19,162 bases of DNA from Bacteroidales bacterium UBA1223. Its GTDB lineage: Bacteria > Bacteroidota > Bacteroidia > Bacteroidales > P3. Positions 13,655 through 19,162 of this stretch are shown here, piece by piece. A program made the translations under genes and the position numbers. Below the pieces are notes generated by a model. It was not told the origin of the DNA. It saw only the letters and a list, made by a program, of their open reading frames with translations, and made no database searches. Position 1 is the stretch's first letter; each line of letters starts with the position of its first letter. The stretch is taken from positions 36,857 to 56,018 of the forward strand of contig DBXB01000006.1 of the NCBI GenBank assembly GCA_002309155.1, read 5' to 3'.

Positions 13655-14710
13655 ATGGTTTCGAGATACCTGTTTTTCATACTGTTCTTAGTTTTTATTG
13701 TTGTGATGCTCTCCCTCGATTTGGGATTGTTTCACAAGAAAGACCATGAGATAAAAATCAAAGAGGCTGCCATCTGGACCTGCGTCTGGGTACTTCTAGC
13801 CATGGGTATGGCGGTGCTCCTGCTCTTCCGTGCCGAATGGGTGCATGGCATTGAGGACATGCAAGGACTGTTGGAATATGCCAAAGGACAGCCACACCTC
13901 CTCGCCGCACTTCAGCAGGCCGACAGTTATGAGACAGCCCTCGGCATCTACCGTCGCGAAATCACCGAACAATATCTGGCTGGTTACTTCCTCGAAGAGT
14001 CGCTCTCCATCGACAACATCTTCGTGATGATCATGATATTTGTCAGCTTCGGCATCGACAAGAGATACTACCACCGCATCCTGTTCTGGGGAATCCTCGG
14101 CGCCATAGTGATGCGATTCATCTTCATATTCGCATTGGGAGCACTCGTAACACGTCTCAGCTGGATTCTCGCCATCTTCGGTGTCATACTGATAGTCAGC
14201 GGAGTCCGCATGTTCCGTGACAAGGGCGACGAAAAGATAGACACCGAGCATCACCCTGTCATCCGCTTTGCCTCGCGTCATTTCAACGTCTACCCCCGCA
14301 TCGAAGGCCATGAGTTCTTCATCAACAAGGATGGAAAGCACTTCATCACTCCCCTCTTCCTCGTCCTGCTCGTCATCGAGTTCAGCGACATCATCTTCGC
14401 CGTCGACTCCATTCCCGCAGTGTTCTCTGTCACCACAGACAGCTACATAGTCTATTTCTCCAACATCTTCGCCATCATGGGATTACGATCACTCTTTTTC
14501 CTGCTCAGCGACGTCACCGACAAGTTCTGGCTGCTTCGCTACGGACTTGGCTGTCTGCTCAGCTTCATCGGACTGAAGATGATTGCCGGAGAATTCTTCA
14601 ATTTCCATATCAGCACCATGATGTCACTGGCCATAATCATCGCCATCCTGGTTTTCAGCATCCTTCTCTCGCTGATTTTTCCCAAACCCAGTCGTGAATT
14701 GAAAATATAA
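13655..14710 (+). CDS. TerC/Alx family integral membrane protein
   Basis: A 351-residue inner membrane protein of the TerC/Alx family, members of which export manganese or support tellurite resistance and metal loading of secreted proteins. The two conserved acidic motifs are SLSIDNIFVMIMIF and FSDIIFAVDSIPAVFS, on membrane segments. There is a long soluble loop after the second helix (residues about 70-110) and another after residue 190. It is followed 63 bp later by yajC, probably in one transcript. Substrate is inferred from family only. Confidence 0.92.
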   Translation: MVSRYLFFILFLVFIVVMLSLDLGLFHKKDHEIKIKEAAIWTCVWVLLAMGMAVLLLFRAEWVHGIEDMQGLLEYAKGQPHLLAALQQADSYETALGIYRREITEQYLAGYFLEESLSIDNIFVMIMIFVSFGIDKRYYHRILFWGILGAIVMRFIFIFALGALVTRLSWILAIFGVILIVSGVRMFRDKGDEKIDTEHHPVIRFASRHFNVYPRIEGHEFFINKDGKHFITPLFLVLLVIEFSDIIFAVDSIPAVFSVTTDSYIVYFSNIFAIMGLRSLFFLLSDVTDKFWLLRYGLGCLLSFIGLKMIAGEFFNFHISTMMSLAIIIAILVFSILLSLIFPKPSRELKI

Positions 14711-14773
14711 ACCTTAACACCTTAACATCTTATCAACATATCAACGTATCAACATATCAACAATTAACACACC
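14711..14773 (+). repeat. CCTTAACA and ATATCAAC repeat leader before yajC
   Basis: Units CCTTAACA, CATCTTAT and ATATCAAC fill the gap between terC and yajC with a single G. This is the same coding-strand polarity as the other leaders. Confidence 0.7.
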
Positions 14774-15055
14774 ATGCTTATTCTTGAAATCACAACAGGC
14801 ACAAAGACCATTATCATGATAGCGGCCATGATTATAGTCTTCTACCTTTTCCTTATCCGCCCACAGTCGCAGAAAGCCAAAGCTGAAGAAAAATACCGCC
14901 AAGGACTTAAAAACGGAGACCGTGTGATCACCGCCAACGGCATACACGCCACCGTGGTCAGTGTCAATGGTGTTCAGGCTCAGGTTGAGGTCGCCCCCGG
15001 CGTACGCATCAACGTGCAACTCAACACCCTTAACCCCGTCCCTGAGAAAAAATAA
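14774..15055 (+). CDS. yajC: Preprotein translocase subunit YajC
   Basis: A 93-residue protein with one N-terminal membrane helix (TIIMIAAMIIVFYLFLI), the family motif RPQSQKAKAEEK and a small cytoplasmic domain (GDRVITANGIHATVVSV). It is an accessory of SecDF-YidC in the Sec translocon. Length fits the family. It is the last gene of the terC-yajC unit. Confidence 0.93.
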   Translation: MLILEITTGTKTIIMIAAMIIVFYLFLIRPQSQKAKAEEKYRQGLKNGDRVITANGIHATVVSVNGVQAQVEVAPGVRINVQLNTLNPVPEKK

Positions 15056-15126
15056 GACCCTTCGGGTTTAACCATTTTTAACACACTAAAAACCTAGAAA
15101 ACTTTTTCGGTTTTCTGGGTTTTTAG
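15055..15126 (+). terminator. Hairpins after yajC, including a 17-bp stem
   Basis: A small hairpin ACCC-TTC-GGGT (15057-15067) directly follows the stop. A much larger one has arms 15086-15102 and 15110-15126, 17 bp with one G-T wobble and a 7-nt loop TTTTTCG. The large stem ends exactly where the TATTTTTG promoter box of the next gene begins, so it occupies that promoter's -33 zone. It may be a terminator, a regulatory site, or both. Confidence 0.65.
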
Positions 15127-15134
15127 TATTTTTG
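15127..15134 (+). promoter_or_regulatory. Promoter -7 box of the TetR gene
   Basis: TATTTTTG fits TAnnTTTG and lies 63 nt before the ATG. No TTG is present at the -33 distance; that place is taken by a hairpin arm. Confidence 0.6.
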
Positions 15135-15167
15135 CACCCTCATTCCGACATACGGAACAAGAACATC

Positions 15168-15192
15168 TGTATTATTAATATATTATAATACA
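15168..15192. promoter_or_regulatory. Candidate operator: TGTATTAT-N9-ATAATACA palindrome
   Basis: Perfect 8-bp arms around a 9-nt AT spacer, located between the promoter and the ATG of the TetR gene and ending 5 nt before the start codon. Position and symmetry suit self-repression by the TetR protein, but binding is an inference and AT-rich palindromes can arise by chance. Confidence 0.45.
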
Positions 15193-15197
15193 ATATA

Positions 15198-15830
15198 ATG
15201 AGTATTGATGAAACTAGAAACCGAATCATTGAAAGTTCTATAGAACTATTCAATACTGACGGATGCAAGGGGGTGACAATGGATCAGATAGCGGTACAGA
15301 TGCACATCTCCAAACGCACCCTCTATGAGACTTTCGCCAACAAAGAGGACCTGATATTCTCATGCCTTACCGAAGTGCACCGCCGCATCGGACAGGAGCG
15401 TCTCGACATCTACACCAAGGCTCACGACCCTCTCCTCCTTTCCATCTATCTCATCAAGTCGTCATTTATTAACAACAACCGCTACGCTAAGTTGCTCAAC
15501 GATGCCGAGAGGTACTACCCCGAGCTGAACGACAAGATATTAAAAGTCTTCGGCGACAAATTCAGCACCATCATGAGGAATGTTCTCACCAATGCCGCCG
15601 AGAAGGGTGACCTCCATTCCACTGTCGACATCGACAACGCCGTGAAGATGATCTCCCTCTCAATGAAACGCCTCTACAACTCAGAGCTGGCCAACAAACC
15701 CGACGTGCAGAGTGCCATAAAGAACAGCATATTCATCTATCTGCGTGGCATGCTCTCAATAGAAGCTTTACAGCGCTACGACAATCGTGAGGAGGAATTC
15801 CGCAACCTACTGCTACAGAACGAGAATTGA
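15198..15830 (+). CDS. TetR/AcrR family transcriptional regulator
   Basis: A 210-residue regulator. The N-terminal TetR helix-turn-helix spans about residues 5-52 (IIESSIELFNTDGCKGVT, then MHISKRTLYETFANKEDLI). The remaining helices form the ligand and dimer domain and are not recognisable further. It stands directly upstream of and parallel to a tripartite efflux operon, which is the classical place for a local repressor of the pump. A palindrome at 15168-15192 is the likely autoregulatory site. No separate promoter box was found before the tolC-like gene, so the pump may share this promoter. Confidence 0.9.
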   Translation: MSIDETRNRIIESSIELFNTDGCKGVTMDQIAVQMHISKRTLYETFANKEDLIFSCLTEVHRRIGQERLDIYTKAHDPLLLSIYLIKSSFINNNRYAKLLNDAERYYPELNDKILKVFGDKFSTIMRNVLTNAAEKGDLHSTVDIDNAVKMISLSMKRLYNSELANKPDVQSAIKNSIFIYLRGMLSIEALQRYDNREEEFRNLLLQNEN

Positions 15831-16080
15831 GAATTGAAAATTGAGAATTGAAAATTTTTCTAGAATCTAGAAGCTCTAGAAGCTCTAGAAATTCTAGAAC
15901 CTCTAGAAAAACTAGAAAATCTAAAAACAAACTTTTAAACTCTTTAACCTTTAAACTTTAACCTTTAACCTATAACCTTTTTCACATCAACAATTCAACA
16001 ACTAAACAATTAAACAATTAAACAACTTAACATATCAACATATCAACATATCAACAGAAACATTAAACTATATCAATATA
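15831..16080 (+). repeat. Repeat-filled leader of the efflux operon
   Basis: The gap begins with GAATTGAAAATTGA units, then TCTAGAA-based roughly 10-bp units (about 15858-15920), then TTTAACC, AATTAAAC and ATATCAAC units. The stretch 15916-16056 (141 nt) has no G on the coding strand, and only one G occurs from there to the ATG. No TAnnTTTG box was found. Confidence 0.8.
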
Positions 16081-17397
16081 ATGACTCACAGCAACAGATT
16101 TTTTCATCGGACACGACGTTTCGCCATCATGGTGACCATTGTGGCCATTGCACTGATTCCAGCGACATCACAGCTCAAGGCACAATCCCTGCGACTGTCG
16201 ATCAACGACGCCCAGCGATATGCCGTAGAGCATAACAAAGCAATGATCAACGCCAATCTCGACACTGTCACTGCCGAACTGAACAAATGGAAGGCATGGG
16301 CATCGATGCTGCCTCAGGTACGTTTCGGATTCGACTACCAGAATATGTGTGGCTACAGCATGAGTATGGGCGGATTCAACATCCCCATGAACCCCAACGG
16401 GACCCTCAGTCTCACCGCCTCGGTTGCCCTCACGGGAGCCCAAGTGGTCAATGTGATGATGCAGAACATTGCCGAGCAGATGACCGATATCACCCGGCAG
16501 CAGACGGAGCAGAGCACCCGCAGCAATGTGAAGAACACCTATGTCTCAATCCTAGTAATGGAGCAGACGGCAGGTCTCCTCGACTCGTCACTTGCCAACC
16601 TCGAACGACTCTACGCCACCTCGCAGGCGAGTGTCGACGTGGGTGCCGCAGAACAAGTCGATGCCGACAAACTGAAAGTACAGGTTGCCACACTGCGCAA
16701 CAGCATCTCCAGCACCCGTCGCACTCTGCAGATGCTGCGCAACTCGATGCTTCTGCAACTCGGAGCCGATGTCAACAGCCAGCTGGAACTGACCACCGAC
16801 ATCAACGAGATACTCAACGTCAACAACGCCGCCAAACTGGTCCTTCAGCCCTTCGACATAAACAACAACTATAGTTACAAACTGTTGCAACAGAATGAGA
16901 AACTGTCTGAGAAGCAAGTCACCATGGCATGGATGGACTACCTCCCCACCCTCTCAGCCTACTATCAGTACAGCGAGAAGAAATATTTTGGCGATGAGGG
17001 CATGAATATGACACCCCCGAACATGATAGGTGCATCCTTGGCAATCCCCATCTTCCAGAGTGGCAGCCGCATGGCCAATGTACGCTCTGCCAAGATAGCC
17101 CATCAGGAAGTACTGAACAGCAAACAGCAGGCTGAAGACGGTTTACGGGTACAGTACAACCAGCTCTGCTACGACCTCACCACAGCGCTGGAGAGTTATG
17201 AGATACAGCGAGAGAATCTGGACGTCACACAGAGGGTGTTCGCCAACATCACCGAGAAATACAAATACGGACGTGCCAGCAGTCTTGAGGTCACCAACGC
17301 CTCGACCGACATCATCTCGGCTCAGAGCAACTATATACAAGCCGTGATGAACGTCATTGCCGCCCAGGTCTCATTGGAAGACCTGTTGGGATTATAA
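16081..17397 (+). CDS. TolC-family outer membrane efflux protein
   Basis: A 438-residue outer membrane channel component. A basic N-terminus and a hydrophobic stretch (MVTIVAIALIPATS) form a signal peptide ending near KAQS (about residue 35). Two related alpha-helical OEP halves follow, with typical segments (LRLSINDAQRYAVEHNKA; EKQVTMAWMDYLPTLSAYYQY; RASSLEVTNASTDIISAQSNY). It should form the outer membrane exit duct for the fusion protein and RND pump encoded downstream, 25 bp away. Confidence 0.93.
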   Translation: MTHSNRFFHRTRRFAIMVTIVAIALIPATSQLKAQSLRLSINDAQRYAVEHNKAMINANLDTVTAELNKWKAWASMLPQVRFGFDYQNMCGYSMSMGGFNIPMNPNGTLSLTASVALTGAQVVNVMMQNIAEQMTDITRQQTEQSTRSNVKNTYVSILVMEQTAGLLDSSLANLERLYATSQASVDVGAAEQVDADKLKVQVATLRNSISSTRRTLQMLRNSMLLQLGADVNSQLELTTDINEILNVNNAAKLVLQPFDINNNYSYKLLQQNEKLSEKQVTMAWMDYLPTLSAYYQYSEKKYFGDEGMNMTPPNMIGASLAIPIFQSGSRMANVRSAKIAHQEVLNSKQQAEDGLRVQYNQLCYDLTTALESYEIQRENLDVTQRVFANITEKYKYGRASSLEVTNASTDIISAQSNYIQAVMNVIAAQVSLEDLLGL

Positions 17398-17422
17398 TGC
17401 AAATAATAAAAAAATCAACAAT

Positions 17423-18454
17423 ATGAACAAGATTCTGAAAATCGCAATTCTTTTCCTCGCAGTGGCGACAGTCGCCGCCTGTGGCAAAAGCAAGAAAGTC
17501 AGTTCTCCCTCCACAACAAAGAAAGAGGCGGAGAAAGTCAAAGTAATGGAACTCACCAACCAGCGTATCGCAAAGCAACTTGAGCTCTCGACCACCCTCG
17601 AAGGCTATGAGACCATGAATATCTCGCCTAGCATCACTGGCCATATTGAACATATCTATGTAGAGGTTGGCAGTCGTGTGAGCAAGGGCGCCATGCTAGT
17701 CCGCATGGACCAGACCCAGCTCAACACCACCCGCATCAACCTTGCCAGCACCAAGACTGAGCTGGACCGTGTCACGGCACTGAAATCGTCTGGAAGCATC
17801 AGCGAACAAATCTACGACCAGACCAAGGCAGGCTACGACCAACTTGTGGAGACTGAGCGATTCCAGGAGGAGAACACCTTCGTGAAAGCCCAGTTCAGCG
17901 GTGTCATCAGCGCCAAGAACTACGAAGACGGCGAGATGTATACCGGAGCCCCCATCCTCACCCTGACCCAGATCAGCCGACTCAAGGCTCTCATCAATAT
18001 CCCCGAGAGCTACTTCCCCCTCGTCAAGCAGGGCATGAAGGTCAACGTCTACAGCGACATCTATCCCGACAAGGTGTTCCCCGCAACCATCGAGATAGTA
18101 TATCCCACGATAGATCCCGCGTCACACACCTTCCAAGCCAAACTCAGCATCCCCAACAGTGGCGAGAAGATACGTCCCGGCATGTATGTCCGCACAACCT
18201 TGGCACTGGGCGAGATTGACGCCATCGTGGTTCCTTACCAGAGCGTCCTGAAACTCACAGGAAGCAACGACCGTTATGTCTTTGTTGAAGATGGTGGTAC
18301 AGCCCGCCGCGTCGCCGTGACCCTCGGTCAGCGTTTCGACGACCAGATAGAAATCATACCTGTCACACCTGGCGACATCAAGGAAGGCGACCGCCTCATC
18401 GTCGTGGGACAAGCACGTCTGGTTGATGGATCCCCACTTGAAATCACCGAATAA
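17423..18454 (+). CDS. RND efflux periplasmic adaptor (membrane fusion protein), lipoprotein
   Basis: From the ATG at 17423 the protein has 343 residues. MNKILKIAILFLAVATVAAC gives a lipoprotein signal with Cys20 in a VAAC lipobox, so the adaptor is lipid-anchored. The biotinyl-lipoyl-like half (ISPSITGHIEHIYVEVGSRV), a short helical hairpin, the second lipoyl half (FVKAQFSGVISAKNYEDGEM), the beta barrel and the membrane-proximal domain follow in the AcrA/HlyD order. An in-frame ATG at 17357 inside tolC was rejected because it would precede the signal peptide. It links the TolC-like channel to the RND pump; substrate is not predictable. Confidence 0.93.
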   Translation: MNKILKIAILFLAVATVAACGKSKKVSSPSTTKKEAEKVKVMELTNQRIAKQLELSTTLEGYETMNISPSITGHIEHIYVEVGSRVSKGAMLVRMDQTQLNTTRINLASTKTELDRVTALKSSGSISEQIYDQTKAGYDQLVETERFQEENTFVKAQFSGVISAKNYEDGEMYTGAPILTLTQISRLKALINIPESYFPLVKQGMKVNVYSDIYPDKVFPATIEIVYPTIDPASHTFQAKLSIPNSGEKIRPGMYVRTTLALGEIDAIVVPYQSVLKLTGSNDRYVFVEDGGTARRVAVTLGQRFDDQIEIIPVTPGDIKEGDRLIVVGQARLVDGSPLEITE

Positions 18455-18514
18455 TCCAGAAAACGTTTCTAGAGAATTATAACTTTTCGTAACGATTAAA
18501 AATAAAATAAAACA

Positions 18515-18656
18515 ATGGGAAGTTAAAAGAAGTTATAGAAGTTAAAGGAAGTTAAAGGACAAATGGTGCAAGCCTCTTCTATTGTCCCTTAACTCCCCTA
18601 ACTCAACCTAACTCCCCTTAACTCCTCTTAATCTTTAACCTTTACCATATCAACAA
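18515..18656 (+). repeat. Inverted GGAAGTTAAAG / CTTAACTCC repeat block before the RND gene
   Basis: GAAGTTAAAG-type units run to about 18562, then a 19-nt loop, then CTTAACTCCCC-type units from 18582. The inner arms (GTTAAAGGACAA 18551-18562, TTGTCCCTTAAC 18582-18593) pair with one mismatch, and the outer units pair less well. Positions 18585-18656, up to the RND start codon, have no G. The G-rich arm resembles the units at 6544-6596. Confidence 0.75.
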
Positions 18657-19162
18657 ATGGCAATCTACAAAACAGCTATCAATAAACCCATCACCACTGG
18701 TCTGGTTTTCGTTGCCGTCATCATCCTGGGACTCTTCTCCCTGTCACGGCTTCCCATCGACCAGATGCCCGAGATGGACCCTCCCTATGTCACGGTGATG
18801 ACCACCTACGCAGGTGCCAACGCCAGTGAGATAGAGACCAATATCACAAAAATCATCGAGAACTCACTCAACTCCGTCGACGGTCTGAAAAATATCACAT
18901 CCACATCGAAGGACAACATCTCCGTCGTCACCCTTGAGTTCGAATGGGGAGAAAATATCGATGAAGCATTAAACGACATCCGATCATACGTCGACCTTCT
19001 TTATGACAACCTGCCCGACGGCGTATCTAGACCCATGATCCTGAAACTCAACTCGTCGGCAATGCCCATCATGGTTTACGGTTTCACAGCCAAAGAGAGC
19101 TATTCAGGTATGGACCGTATATTGGAGGACAATGTCGTCAACGAGCTCAACCGCATCGACGG
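18657..19162 (+). CDS. RND family efflux transporter, inner membrane pump (3' end outside the window)
   Basis: The first 168 codons of a pump of the AcrB/MexB type. MAIYKTAINKPITTGLVFVA begins the first membrane helix, followed by LFSLSRLPIDQMPEMDPPYV, the typical start of the periplasmic porter domain (PEMDPPYVTVMTTYAGA; FEWGENIDEALNDIRSYVD; LPDGVSRPMILKLN). It is the third gene of the efflux operon and is open to the end of the window. It uses the proton gradient to drive export; substrate unknown. Confidence 0.93.
   Translation, partial: MAIYKTAINKPITTGLVFVAVIILGLFSLSRLPIDQMPEMDPPYVTVMTTYAGANASEIETNITKIIENSLNSVDGLKNITSTSKDNISVVTLEFEWGENIDEALNDIRSYVDLLYDNLPDGVSRPMILKLNSSAMPIMVYGFTAKESYSGMDRILEDNVVNELNRID

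Noticed and set aside
17357..17422. Upstream start of the adaptor gene within tolC
   Set aside because: It would put 22 residues before a clear lipoprotein signal peptide.

Overview
The window is a piece of a Bacteroidota (Bacteroidales-like) chromosome. The evidence is a secreted giant protein ending in a type B type IX secretion sorting domain with SprB-like repeats, promoter boxes of the Bacteroidetes TAnnTTTG type, no Shine-Dalgarno sequences, and a YajC/TerC/half-length ChrA gene set typical of the group. The genus cannot be fixed from the sequence. Codon use is GC-leaning in genes, while the intergenic DNA is AT-rich and full of short tandem repeats.

Layout: the 3' part of a tRNA-Met with its terminator (1-97); hemW (+) converging on aroA (-); a sigma-54 activator (-) and dnaG (-) upstream of aroA; a 440-bp repeat-filled divergent region with a broken duplicate of the dnaG start; a 1422-residue T9SS substrate (+); a Usp-like protein (+) converging on a pair of half-length chromate transporters (-); terC and yajC (+), divergent from the transporters; then a TetR regulator followed by tolC-like, membrane fusion and RND pump genes (+), the last cut by the window end. 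The final block reads as one locally regulated tripartite efflux system.

The most unusual content is repeat biology. A small palindromic element encoding the peptide AGTP-(x)n-WASN lies in frame inside three unrelated genes (hemW, the sigma-54 activator, the Usp-like gene), always in the same orientation and reading frame. A fourth, non-coding copy sits between hemW and aroA. The element has no stop codon in any of its six frames and has a 33-nt and a 57-nt form that differ by 8 codons. This resembles the Rickettsia palindromic elements in behaviour but not in sequence. Separately, most genes are preceded on their coding strand by long G-free tandem-repeat leaders (up to 148 nt without one G) and some are followed by C-free repeats, so intergenic repeats carry strand polarity. 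One such repeat has also entered the dnaG coding region.
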